In this document: positions 23,683 through 34,845 of the stretch, piece after piece
How the letters are laid out: every line of letters begins with the position of its first letter
How positions within the stretch are numbered: the stretch's first letter is position 1
NCBI GenBank assembly: GCA_027922465.2
Contig: BQMF02000034.1
Location: 558,001 to 622,000, forward strand
Length of the DNA stretch: 64,000 bases
Direction: 5' to 3'
From: Turritopsis dohrnii
Lineage: Eukaryota > Cnidaria > Hydrozoa > Anthoathecata > Oceaniidae
Position numbers and translations under genes: made by a program
Notes under the pieces: model-generated
Database searches by the model: none
Seen by the model: only the letters and a program-made list of their open reading frames with translations
Told to the model about the DNA's origin: nothing

Positions 23683-24745
23683 ATGAATTATAAAAAAGAA
23701 CATTACCCAGAAGGTATTGCTTTTCAATGAGTTGATTCTATTCTAACATTTTTTTATAGTCCTTGGAGAAATGATTGTTGGTGTGATATCAATATGTATC
23801 GGATTAATTATCATCATACACGGTGACCGTGTATTTGGTAGTGGAATTTGGAGTGGTGGACTTATTCTCATCACATGTGTCACTGGACTGTGCAAAGGCA
23901 GCAGCGATGGTGAAGACAGTCTATCTTGTGCGATTACAGCCAACTTCTTTGTTGCTTTTTTTGCTATCGTTGAAGCCATTATTGCTGGAGTGTATTCGAC
24001 GTGAGTCTGATAGTGTTTCTTTTAATTCATGTTTATCAAAGCTGTCAATAAGATATTTCCTTATAAATAATCAAATCTTGTTTATTCTTTGTTTTTTTAT
24101 GTTTTATTATAGAGTAATCAGTAAGTGTGATCGCTGCAAATCTCCACGTACTGGAAGTCGGCTTTACTTGTCTATTTCACTCCTCATGGTTTTTGAATTT
24201 CTGGTGGCTGTTGTGACTTCCATACGCCCCTGTCGCGAATACTGTTCTGATGAAACACCTGTTGGTGAGTTTCTCTTTGATTCTCTCTTCTTTTCGTTTT
24301 CATTCCTGTGTCAATGTGTCACGGTCGCGTGTGTGTTATTTCTATGTTGCACTTATACAATTTATTTTATAGATCTAAAGGTTCTAAGTTGTTTATTTTC
24401 GTTCATCTTTTAGAAGACGAATCCATTGAGTATTGGAGACCAGCAGAACAAATAAGCCTGACAAATCGTCACTCACGACAAAACCATAATTTGCAACCAT
24501 CAGCACCGTTCATGAATAATGTAGATGACACTTTGCATCCATCGGCGCCTCGTATGAATGATCCTGGAAATAATTTGAATCCATCAGCGCCTCATATGGA
24601 TGATGCGGATGATACTACACGACTTGGCATATCTGATTCCATATCAGGTGATGGTAGGAGAACTGTTGATGATGGTTTACCAACGTATAGTGACGTAAAC
24701 CCTCCACCAACTTATGATGAACTATTCCCTTCACAAAATAGATAG
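23683..24745 (+). CDS. MS4A/CD20-like four-TM protein with three PSAP motifs and PPxY (paralogue 3)
   Basis: Exons 23760-24000, 24113-24264 and 24414-24745 are well supported and share intron phases with the two upstream paralogues. A candidate first exon at 23683-23713 (MNYKKEHYPE, phase 1) would give 251 residues, but it requires a 46-bp intron and is doubtful. Exon 2 encodes TM1-TM3 with GSGIWSGGLILITC. Exon 3 has CDRC and TM4 and ends in a PCREYCSDE stretch without the long Cys cluster of its neighbours. The tail carries three PSAP motifs (QPSAPFM, HPSAPRM, NPSAPHM) and PPPTYDELF. This is the most motif-rich member. The tail after the last PSAP is almost the same as in paralogue 2, pointing to recent duplication or gene conversion. 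Expected location is plasma membrane or endosome. Confidence 0.77.
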
Positions 24746-25312
24746 CAGATGAAAATTAGCTAGTTTTGCAAAATTCTGTGGTGTACTGTCCTTTCATATT
24801 GACGAGGTATTGTCACTCGCCTGTGGAAGTAAAGACGTTTTACTTTAAAATCATTGCACTTTGACAGGGTTGAATCCTAACGTCCGTTAGTGTATTTTAA
24901 CGTTGTGTTCATTTAACGCACTAACCACTAAACGTACGTATAATATATACAAAAACATATCTAAAGTGCATGGTCATCAGAAAATTTGGAGGATTGTAAT
25001 ATCATTGTCTAAATTTTTTTCCTACTTGGTCGCAGTGACAAGTTACAGCCAATGACCATAACGATTGTCACGTGACCTTAAAGGTTGTCGTCAAAAAAGT
25101 TCGAATTAACAGTATCCATACAAGAAAGCTTTCTGATGGCCATTGTGCCATTGTCCTGCTTTTTAATATAATTTATGTATTTTGTAATTTATGTAATTTA
25201 TTTATAAATAATTAAACTTGTACGTATTTTACTCGATGTATAGAGATGTGTCAAACAGTCTAAAATAATTTTTACGAGTGTCTCGCCTCAACGTTCTTAT
25301 CGCAAAGAGAAA
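24746..25312. other. Intergenic, no gene recognised
   Basis: 3' flank of paralogue 3; AT-rich, with nothing identified. Confidence 0.5.
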
Positions 25313-25314
25313 TA

Positions 25315-26105
25315 CAGCGGACCCTGGTTTTAGCGAACCCTGAGGCGACCGAGCAATTCAGTTCGCTATAACGAGGGATCCGTTAAAAGCGAACTTTTTA
25401 AAAATGGTTTTAAAATTGATAAATTCACGATTTTTTAGTACTGCTTAGTTTAATAATTATAAAGAGTTACATAAACAGTTACATAAAGAATCAAAGTCTA
25501 TGAAAGAAATTTTCAATGGCTGTTTGTTGCTTTTTCGATTCTTGACATTTATCGTATACTAGATTGAACTGCTCCTGATGCCTTCTCATATTGAATGCTA
25601 CCTCTTCCTCCTCAAAAAGACTGCATCTCTGAAGTTATTCCATAGCTACGTATACTTCAGATCGGGGCGGTTTGTTTTGGAGGTTCGATTTCCACTACGT
25701 TCTCTTCAGCATCGCTAGTATCGTCATCTACGTTTAGGGTTTCCCCGTACTGACCTAAACTCTCTTCGTCGTCAATCAGTACAGACTCTGTTACAACTAG
25801 ATTTTCATCAGTGTCGGTATATTCGGCAGTTGTTCCGTATTATATGCATGTCTTCCGTCTTATATTTTTCACCGAGGCTCACCCTTTTTAAACAAAATAT
25901 GTATAAACAAGCAATTGAATGAAATTTAAAGATTGAATTTCGAATGCCGCTGATTCCATTTTGGCGATTCGAAGCATTCAGATTCTAAAATGGGGTACTA
26001 TTCGCTATTTCGAGTACGGTAAATCAGGCGTTGTGTTTAAGATGTTTTGTTCGATATAATGAGCAATTCGCTAAAAACCATGTTCGCTAAAACGAGGGTC
26101 AACTG
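25315..26105. mobile_element. Tigger/pogo-type element, decayed, 0.79 kb
   Basis: The ends CAGCGGACCCTGGTTTTAGC and its imperfect mirror (AAAACGAGGGTCAACTG) are flanked by TA (25,313-25,314; 26,106-26,107). GTTCGCTA words recur subterminally. On the minus strand at about 25,860-25,490, broken frames give an acidic segment (DDEESLGQYGETLNVDDD) and a later EEEVAFNMRRHQEQF piece. These fit the C-terminal tail of a Tigger transposase. It is a deletion derivative of a different Tigger lineage from the element at 9,790. Confidence 0.75.
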
Positions 26106-26107
26106 TA

Positions 26108-27395
26108 TGTCAGTGCAATACATTCAAACCATAATGTTACGTAGAGAAGTGAAACTTTATTTGCCTGTCGACATGGGGCCATAAAATTGTTATTGATAAT
26201 AATTATCTGTATTTGGTTACTGAGACAGAGGAATGCTATAACAGTATTGGCAATGATAATAATGATGGCTTTTTATTAAAAACATAAAATATTAACGATT
26301 CTGATTACTTGATAAATTCTAAAATGCGTGCCAATCACATGCATGAATTTTTCTTCAAATTCACGGTGGAGTTTTAAAAAAGCATGTGATTGTTTTGGGA
26401 CGTTAAACAAGTTATTACACAAAAATGTTTCCTGAAAATATTAAACATCTGAAAGAGAGGCTATTCTAAAATTCAATCACATGTCAGCACATGAGTTTTG
26501 TTAAGTTGACATAAGGTTAGATTATCCGAGTTCTATATAACCTTTTAAGTGAGACAGAGAGATGGGAGGAAGAGACAGGAGGAAAGCACTTTAACCTCTA
26601 ACCTTAACATTCAAAAGTTTCCTCAACCGACTATGTCAGTGTTTTTTTTTCACTTTGCCAAAATGTAAAATTGAGAATTTACAAAATCGGTTTTTTAACA
26701 ATAAAAGACTGACCGTAATAGATGCATTATGAGATCTCTTGATGATTTTCCTTAGGTCTAATTCTACTTCTTGAGCTGAGAATTGAAAAAGGACCAATGA
26801 TCGAGAAAGTCGATTAACCAGAAAAAGTGCCATAGGAAAATTGACTTAGTTATTATCGAATCATTAAGGGAAAAGTATGGTTTCTAAAAATCTACGGTGA
26901 TTGTTCTCGGCTATCTGATGCAATCCTGTTAGATCCTACTGACTTAATGAAATAAAACAAGAAACAACTTTGTTCAAAACTTTCCGTAACTTGAGCACGG
27001 ACTATTTTGAATTCCATTTTTAGTTTGATCAAATTTTCATCGCTTAAGAAAAGTCTAAAAAGCCTGTCAATGCTTAGAAATAGCTCACGTCTTGATTCAT
27101 ATCCTAGTTGTTCAAAACACTGTATTTTGACCTCGTTTCTCGATAATAAGTGTTTTTTTTGAGAGTCTGAATAAGCGAGATCATACATTCAATGAAACAA
27201 AGGATTTCATCAATATGAGACTGGCAATGTTTAGGAGGCGGAAATTCAATGCTTTGACTGCAATTCGGAAAAAAGCTTTCTCGCTACGATGATATAATAG
27301 ATTGGCCATAGTTACGGCAGTTTTTACCTACTCAAGTGGACGTCTCACTCTTAATTCTTATAAATACGTCATTTTTAAAACTTGATTTCGTGAAA
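26108..27395. other. No gene recognised
   Basis: Open frames on the minus strand at 26,636-27,188 have no recognisable features, start context or splice support. Confidence 0.4.
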
Positions 27396-27478
27396 ATGTT
27401 TGCCCGAGTTTCAGTTTTCGTGTTTCTGTTGGAAGTTCTGTCCGTCACTGAAGTACTAAAATCTCGTCAAATTACTAC
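27396..27478 (+). CDS. Possible orphan signal-peptide exon
   Basis: ATG followed by a hydrophobic run (MFARVSVFVFLLEVLSV) and a short polar end, closed by an AC|GTAAGT donor in phase 2. This is how a first exon of a secreted protein looks. The nearby downstream frame belongs to a retroelement remnant and is out of phase. An acceptor near 28,205 would stop after four more residues. I could not find a convincing second exon, so it may be a chance open frame. Confidence 0.2.
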
Positions 27479-27599
27479 GTAAGTTTGAGAAATAAAACTT
27501 TACACTGCGCTAAAAGCGAAACTTGACCTTGACTTTTTAGAATATTGTGAAAGAATGGTCTGATTACAAACTTTTTTTCTGTTCAAAGTTGCTAATCGT

Positions 27600-28150
27600 T
27601 CACTTCAAAATTTCGAATACATATAGTGAATTTCAATTACGTTTGCTGCAAGAACAGCTTTCACAGAAACGCTGTAACATTCGTAAAACTACTGTTGATT
27701 TTAATGGTATTCAATCTGATGTACGTCGCACTCTATCCTGGATTGATTTCACGCCTTTTAGCTCACTTATGTTGATTCAAATGATCAGAAGATTCTGTAT
27801 CATGAAGGCAAACATGAAAGTTGTTCCTTGTGGCTGAAAATCAGACTCTTAAAAACAATGCAGATGAAGTTAATTTTAATTTTTCGAACTGTGAAATTTC
27901 TGAATCTGAGACATTGTTTCTTGCAAAGGATTAAACTTTTCACTTCCACCTAAAAAACTCAACCAGGTGATTTTCTTGTTAGTTTTGGATTGTTGTACCA
28001 TGATAAAAATCTTGATATCAAAAGATTGTTCAGCAAATTTGTAATACCGTTTCAGGAATTTTATATCGCTAAGAAATCCATTCGCCACTGAAGTTGTTGC
28101 TTTCAAAAGAGTAATAAAAGAAAAAATGGTCGGTGGTTACAGATGAGACA
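27600..28150 (+). pseudogene. Penelope-like element N-terminal fragment
   Basis: Three frames in sequence give pieces of the poorly conserved N-terminal region of Penelope-type polyproteins. These are a helical FQLRLLQEQLSQKRCNI, then DSNDQKILYHEGKHE and LWLK, then a FSNCEISESETLFLAK and FSLPPKKLNQ pair, and finally KNLDIKRLFSKFVIPF. Frameshifts occur near 27,760 and 27,830 and around 27,930-27,970. No RT or endonuclease follows. The subfamily differs from the element at 11,849-13,629. Assignment rests on recollection of family patterns, so it is moderate. Confidence 0.5.
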
Positions 28151-29256
28151 TAAAGCGTAAGTTTTTTGTGGTTGAAATTCTTTCGCCGTTCATGTTGTGA
28201 TTTCAGGCAGATTTCATGACCCTGGAACTTGAAGCCTCAGCTATTTTTCACCTACTTACTCTTTTTAAATATTTTATTTGCATAAAGATAAAGTTTCAAG
28301 AACACACTGTGACGGGCTATACCTGGTCTCTATTCTTAGAACTTCAATTTAAACATGAAAGTGGGACTGTTTAGAAGTTTGACGCAAACTGTAAACTAGA
28401 TTTTCCTTTCTAGGATTGGTCCGGTTTTATCGTCAACGAGTTTCTAGTTAGAACTAGTCCAGATTGGGTGTACGTAAGTTTTGTCAAGGTGCAGTGAATT
28501 CAGGAAGACATTTGAATAATTTAATAAAGACTGTACGATGCATTATAAAATGTGACAAAAAAAAATTTCAATATGTGCCAGGTCATTAGATTATAAACTG
28601 TGGCATCTATAGGTTATAAGTAACTGAGGGATTACAAAGTGTGATTATACAGGTTCTTCAAATGAAATAGTAACATTAAACTGCAAAATAAGGGATTTCA
28701 TCAATAAAATTTTAATTAATTTTTATTAGAACATTAATAGATTTCCAGATAAATACTTCACTCTGCCTACAAGCATCAAACTGTAACAAAATGAACATGA
28801 ACTGTGGCTTCTTACGTAAGCGAATTTTTTTTTACGAAAATTGATAGCGACTGTTTTGGGAATCTAAGTAGGAGGTTGCTTTATTAGCATATAAGTTATC
28901 CGTCAAATAAATAATTTTGTAAATAAATAAATAACTTCAGATATATTCAGCTCGTCATCACGGTTGGTTCCTAAAACAAATAGAAAACTTCATTATTGTC
29001 ATGGTAACAATAGGTGCAGTTAAAAGGTTTCCTTCAAAATATTAATTCAAATCCCATTTTTTTTCTAATAAAGAGCTGTTTTACCAAAATTTTCCTATTT
29101 CTCCTCACCATGCTTGAGTGATATCTGAACAATCCATGAGTTATTCCTCATCTTCACGATCTTTAACTTGAAAAACCACTTTCGTAATGTGATGACGATC
29201 CAATGGAAGAGGTCCTGTAAATTCTGATGAGAAAAAATCGAAGTAAATATAGAATA
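28151..29256. other. No gene recognised
   Basis: AT-rich non-coding DNA. A 15-bp word (ATCCAATGGAAGAGG) at about 29,199 also occurs in exon 1 of paralogue 2, which I regard as chance. Confidence 0.4.
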
Positions 29257-29546
29257 GCAGCCAAGGCGGCGTTGCTCGCCACTTTCAACCTCCGTTAAGT
29301 TCCCAAAATAAAATTAAATAATTGGCCTTGAAAAGTGTACCCATGTGGTAGAGCTCGAAAAAGTGATCAAATAATGTATGTTTTGTGTAAATTGTGTAAT
29401 GTACGTTTTGCTACGACCAACTGTTACAAAGATTTCGTCCATCAAAGATTTTGATGACGTCACATACCCGTCACCCCAAAAAGCAGACTCAAATTTATTT
29501 TAACAGCCATGGCTTGTATCGCGGACCCCAAAAAACGTCAGTTATC
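29257..29546 (+). repeat. Copy of the GGCGGCG-headed dispersed repeat
   Basis: Begins AGCCAAGGCGGCGTTGCTCG, continues with GTACGTTTTGCTACGACCAA and GATGACGTCACA, and ends at GTCAGTTATC. It matches 42,668-42,945 closely and lacks the microsatellite tail. It abuts a LINE fragment. Confidence 0.8.
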
Positions 29547-29599
29547 ATGGAAAAGAATTTATAAACGAAATGAGCAAACAGTTAAATTTGTGGAACACT

Positions 29600-32043
29600 A
29601 AATCTCCACTCAGACATCTTAGCATTAAATGTTTAATGATAATGCCAAATCTGCTATTACAACAAACATCATACACAAATCAAAGACTGCCAATAACAAA
29701 AAACTTTTGGAAAGACGACTAACCCTCTGGAAGAACGGGAAAATCAGCGAATTAGTTGCATTCTCTTGTCATACAGAGCAGATTAAGGACACAGAAATTT
29801 GAAACTAAATCTGATAACTTGGCGAAATCATTCAACAATCTTATGATACAGGGGAAAATTAATGCAGCCATTCGGTTGTTATCCAAGTCAGGAAACAATG
29901 GACTTTTACCGTTAACGAAGAAAACAATGCAAGTGCTTCATTTAAAACATCCAGACAACCAAACAACCAATGAACTGTTATTACTAGAGGGACCCGAAAA
30001 GTATACGAATCCTGTAATATTCGATGACTTAGATGATGATGCGTGCAGATTGATTCCTTTGGACAAAGACCCAGGAGTACGACCAATCGGTATCGGGGAA
30101 GTGTTATGAAGAATAATCGGCAAAGCTGTAATGTCAACCTTATGAAATGATATAACTACAACATCTGGTAATTTACAGTTATGTGCAGGTCACAAATCTG
30201 GGTGTGAAATTGCTATTCATTCGGCAGTCGACTTATTCAATGATCAAAATAACCATGGTCTTCTCCAAATCCATGCGGCCAATGCGTTTAACTCCATCAA
30301 CAGAAACGTGTTGGTACACAATATGAAGATTTTATGTCCAGAGTTTGCGACATATGTACGGAATAGCTACCTCAAACCTGCGAGATTATTCGTTACTGGT
30401 GGAGGGGAGATCTCTTCTGCTGCAGGTACCACTCAGGGTGATCCCATCGCCATGGCGATGTATGCACTTGGAATTCTACCACTGCTGCTTTCAGATAACG
30501 AAATGTTTTGTGAAGAGACTGCCAAACGAGTTGCTTACGCAGATGATTTCACTGGAATTGGTACAATACCACAACTACGAACTTGGTGGGACAACATATG
30601 CGAACTTGGCACTTACATTGGTTACTTTCCGAAACCTTCCAAAAGTGTCTTAATTGCAAAGGAAGGCTACATCAACGAAGCAAATATGTTATTCTCTGAT
30701 ACCAACATCGAGATAACAACACAAGGTAACAGACACCTTGGGGCGATAATTGGAAACGATGACTACAAAAACGAATATGTGAACAACAAAGTCACAGAAT
30801 GGGTCAATGAAATCCATAACTTGACTGATATCGCTAAAACCCATCCACACGCAGCTTACTCTGCTTTTACACATGGTCTGCAACACAAGTATACTTATGT
30901 AATGAAAACGATACCAAACATCTCAAATAACCTCCAACCTTTAGAAGATGCTATCAGACACAGCCTACTCCCTGCTATATTAAACGGGTACATATGTAAC
31001 GATATAGAGAGAAAATTGTTTTCTCTTCCAGCAAAGCTTGGTGGATTAGGAATTGCCATACCATCAGAAAGATGTAAGATCGAGTATTCTCACGAAAAAT
31101 TACTGAGGCGATGGTCAACAAAGTTTGTGAACAGGACAGCACGTATGTATGCTGTGCAGCGACAAAACGTCATCGCAAATGAATTGAAAAGAGAGAAAGT
31201 CGAGAGAAAAAAGTCGCAGCTCGAAGAAGTGAAGGTACAAATCACCTGTCCAATCAAACTGAAAACACTCAAAGCTACGCTAGAAAATGGAGCGTCAAGC
31301 TGGTTGACTGCACTACCAATAACAGAAAATTGCTTCTTCTTACAAAAACAAGAATTCTGGGATGTCATTAATTTGCGATACGGCATTTCATTGAAGAATC
31401 TACCATTGCGTTGTGTATGTGATAAACCATTTACTATCGATCATGCACTTTCTTATCCCAAAGGCGGATTTATCGTAATCCGACACAACGAACTTCGAAA
31501 TTTCACTGCCGAATTATTATCTGAGTGTTACACTTAGAACCAACCTTGATACCTCTAACGGGAGAAACGCTTCCCGCTAGTACGATCAAATCCGAAGAAG
31601 CTCGCGTAGATGTAGCAGCAAGAGGAGTTTGGGATAAAGGTCAGATGGCTTTCTTTGACGTAAGGGTCTTCAATCCCACTGCCAAGTCTTACCAGAAAAC
31701 CACGCTATCTGCTGCACACAGAGCCAACGAGCAAGAAAAGAAAAGATCATACAATAAACGTATTACATCAGTCGATCAAGCCTCATTCACCCCATTGGTG
31801 TTCACTTGTTTCGGAGGCATGAGCAAAGAATGTGGCGTTTTATTCAAACGAATTGCCGAGCAAATTGCCGAAAAACGAAATGTAAGCTATAGCGTGATTA
31901 TGAATTTGCTCAGATTACGAATGAATTTTCACCTGATTCGTGCATGTGTTTTGTGCCTGCGGGGCTCCAGATCGCCATATTTCAACTCAAATCATAGCAG
32001 CGAAATCGACATCGAATTATCGATCAACGAATCGAAGACTTGA
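29600..32043 (+). pseudogene. R2-like LINE, 5'-truncated copy 1 with RT and C-terminal domain
   Basis: The coding sequence starts inside the ORF with SPLRHLSIKCLMIMPNLLLQ (frame 1 segment), shifts frame, and continues at 29,756. It then reads through RT boxes: LIPLDKDPGVRPIGIGEVL, ANAFNSINRNVL, GTTQGDPIAMAMYALGILPL and the catalytic AYADD near 30,536. A C-x-C...H zinc-binding-like motif (CVCDKPFTIDHALSY; the last ligand is Tyr, not Cys) and RHNELR follow. The C-terminal part carries ARVDVAARGVW...FFDVRVF, which could be a restriction-like endonuclease fold. Damage: TGA at 30,107 and 30,143 where Arg is expected (CGA to TGA decay), a frameshift near 31,520, and an apparent in-frame deletion at about 30,040. 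The element is dead. Confidence 0.8.
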
Positions 32044-32639
32044 TTCGAAGGATTTGATTCTTTAAGATGGAACTCAATTCAAAGTGTGATGCACCAACTT
32101 GGAATTTGTAATTACATATACTCCGTTTTGTAATTATTTGGCTTTGTGTATACTTTCTGAAAGACACAATGATATATATACTGATTAAAAAAAAGCAAAA
32201 GAAAAAAAATTTTTAAAAAAAAGCTATCAGTTATTCCTTGACGGTTATAAAGATGGCGGACGGGCGTGAAATAATAAAACGGAAAATATCAAGAACAAAA
32301 GCAGGAAGCAAACGTTAAAGAACGAAGAATTGCTTTCGGCTTTATCAGGACTGGCACTTCATCGTTTCTTATCACACAAGACGTCTTCATATTTTTCTAT
32401 GCCTTCGCCAAAATTGCCTCGAACTTTGTTTTATTGTTCATCGCTGATAAAACACAGGAATTTAGAGAAAGCTTTTCACTCTAGATTTTGCTTTCAAGAA
32501 TCAAGGAATTTCGGTGAGCTCAGGTAACCAACCCCGGGGGAGCTACCTATTTTCTGAAGTGTTCCAGATCAAGAAAAACTTTTCTGTCCCCGCGCCAATC
32601 TTGGCTAAGAACGGACGGGAAACGATTTGAGTCTACGGA
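32044..32639. other. Spacer between LINE copies
   Basis: Contains the presumed 3' end of copy 1 and an A-rich run (about 32,188-32,225). No separate gene was seen. Confidence 0.4.
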
Positions 32640-33450
32640 AGTTTACGGAACGAAAGAAGATGACCAAAGTATAGAAGAGAAGGACACAGCCCAAAAGACA
32701 TTCCAGAAGCAACGTATTAAAAAATTCTTACAAATGCAAAAGACTGTCATCGACCCTTCAAAATCATTTTTTAACTATGTAAATTACACAAATCCAACGA
32801 TGGATAGGGCATCTCCTAAAGCAGATGAAAAAATCATCCCTCCACTACAGCCCTCGCAAGTACAACACAAATGCATGAACTGTGAAAGAACTTTTACTAC
32901 TCCTTCGGGGCGTACAAATCATCAGAAAACATGTGTAAAAGCAAAGGAAGGAACGGTTCAAGGAAAGGAAGCCATTATAATGTGACCCGTAACTTTGACG
33001 TCAACAAATGATCTATCAAATCGAAAAATTAATCCATCAAGTCAGGCGACAGCGTTGACAACCCCTGCAACTGCAGCCATTTTGGGAAACTTTTCTATAA
33101 ATGAAATAACACACATGTCACTGATGTCTAGTATGGAGAAGATGAAAAAGAAGAAGTACAATCAGCGTGTTCTGGATGCCGAAAATGAAACCTTTACACC
33201 TCTCATTTTCTCATCCAACGGAGGGATGAGCACCGAAACGAAATGTTTTTATAGAAGGCTCAGTGAACTGATTTCGGACAAACACAATCAACACCCATCC
33301 TTGACATCAGCGTGGGTTAAGAGAAAGATCGCCTTTAGCCTTCTTCGCACAGCGGTAATTTGTATCCGTGGATCTCGGTCGCGCAGGTATAAAATACCGT
33401 CCGAGCGCGTCGAGGACATAAATGTATTGAATGACATCTGCCAGATTTAG
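32640..33450 (+). pseudogene. R2-like LINE copy 2, zinc-finger N-terminus fused to C-terminus
   Basis: The frame at 32,734-32,985 contains a C2HC-type zinc finger (CMNCERTFTTPSGRTNHQKTC, broken here as C-x2-C-x12-H-x3-C). This is the expected N-terminal DNA-binding region of an R2-like ORF. After a stop at 32,983-32,985, the frame at 32,995-33,450 soon passes into the extreme C-terminal region (KKYNQRVLDAENETFTPLIF, then CIRGSRSR). The whole RT core, over 2 kb, is missing. It therefore looks like an internal-deletion derivative or a recombination product with copy 3. Confidence 0.7.
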
Positions 33451-33569
33451 ACGACTGATTAAGTTTTTATTTAACTCGATTGTAAAATAGATTTATAGAT
33501 CTCATATATTATAATAGAGTAGATTTTAATGGAAAATATATCGTATCTGTAATAACACACATTATAAAC

Positions 33570-34620
33570 GTGGCATATGAAGAATCGGTACATTGGCGAA
33601 GAAATTTATTCATGTTACCATCAGGCAGGACAGGCAAGGATTACATCGACGAAACAACGCGATTGATAGACGAATGGACCAACGATTCTCCTCTTCACCA
33701 ACTGTCAATTAAAGCTCCAATGGTCATGCCGTCACTTATACTGCAGAAACCAACAAAAACCTCACGAAGACAAAAGAACACTCAGAACTTTTAAGAAAAA
33801 GATTTGACCTTTGGAAAAACGGAGACATTAAAAGGCTTGTCTGAGAGGCGAAATACATTCAATCAAACTTGCCATTGCCTTCTGAAAATAAATCGATTGA
33901 TCAAATCGCCAAGATTCAATGAACTTATGCTTAACGCGGGATTATTATACCAGACTCTTTTCTTCCCTGCGGAACAGCATGGACTTACCAGAAAGTAAAG
34001 CGAACGACATCGCACAATCAGACGCTTCAATTTGGTTGTCATTGCTCCTCCGTAAAAGTGAGGGTTTCAACTTGACAAAGAGAGAATTCTTTGATGCTGT
34101 TTTTCTTTGGTATGGATGGACACCACGCTTCATGCCAACAGAATGTTTTTGTGGAGGAAGTTACAAAATCAACCACTTACGTGCAAAGTAGGTGGCTTCA
34201 TCACATTGAGGCATAATGAGCTTCGAGGCATCACTACTGACATCCTCCTCGACAGTCTGCAAGGACGTGCAAAAAGAACAGTTGCTACAGAACAGCAACG
34301 ATGATGAAAATGAGCCATGCAGGGCCGATGTGAGTGCAAGAGGCTTTTGGCAACGCATTCAACGAGCATTTGTTGACGTCAGGGTTTTCTATCAGTTTGC
34401 TCCGAGTTATCGAAACCAATCGCTTAAAACTTTATTCAAATCAATGGAAAAGCTTAAGAAGCTATATAACGAAAAAGTTCAAAACAAAGAACTAGGCAAG
34501 TTCACCCCCTTGATCTTCTCATCCAATGGTGTATTAAGTAAAGAAACCAAACGGTTCTACAGCCGTTTAGTTGAGCTTATTGTTGATAAAGATAACTTGA
34601 AGTTAAGTGACACTTTGTAT
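33570..34620 (+). pseudogene. R2-like LINE copy 3, RT core deleted
   Basis: Starts with the segment that lies C-terminal to the zinc finger (HWRRNLFMLPSGRTGKDYID, then SIKAPMVMPSLILQKP). It passes through stops and frameshifts near 33,794, 33,845 and 33,920, then jumps to the post-RT region (WLSLLLRKSEGFNLTKREFF, the CFCGGSYKINH zinc motif, RHNELRG). It ends with ADVSARGFWQR, FVDVRVF and FTPLIFSSNGVLSKETK. The catalytic RT boxes are absent. Copies 2 and 3 may be one element whose halves were separated by rearrangement. Confidence 0.7.
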
Positions 34621-34680
34621 TTTTGTATCAAATTTTTATTTTGCATGAAGTTATTGTGTAGGAAAAAAAAAGAAAAAAAA

Positions 34681-34845
34681 AGTTATTCCTATTGGTTCCT
34701 GAGATATTTCGCCAAAAACACCGCGTTCCATCAGGGATGCATGCATTGGTTTCGCACTGACGTTGCGCACAGAAAAAGAACTAATTTTTGTCATCTACCA
34801 TTTTGTATGACAGACAGACAGACGGACAAACAAACAAATAGACTT
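34681..34845 (+). repeat. 3' part of the GGCGGCG-family repeat with microsatellite tail
   Basis: Matches 42,940-43,170: AGTTATTCCTATTGGTTCCT, TTTCGCACTGACGTTGCGCA, CTACCATTTTGTATGAC, then a (CAGA)n(CAAA)n run. It directly follows LINE copy 3 after an A-rich junction. Confidence 0.75.

Noticed and set aside
23823..24413. 196-codon frame overlapping paralogue 3
   Set aside because: It is out of frame with the paralogue exons and runs through two introns. The conserved exon pattern of the three genes is better supported.
27547..27837. Host exon following the signal-peptide-like exon at 27,396
   Set aside because: It is out of phase with that exon and its neighbours in other frames continue as Penelope-type N-terminal sequence.
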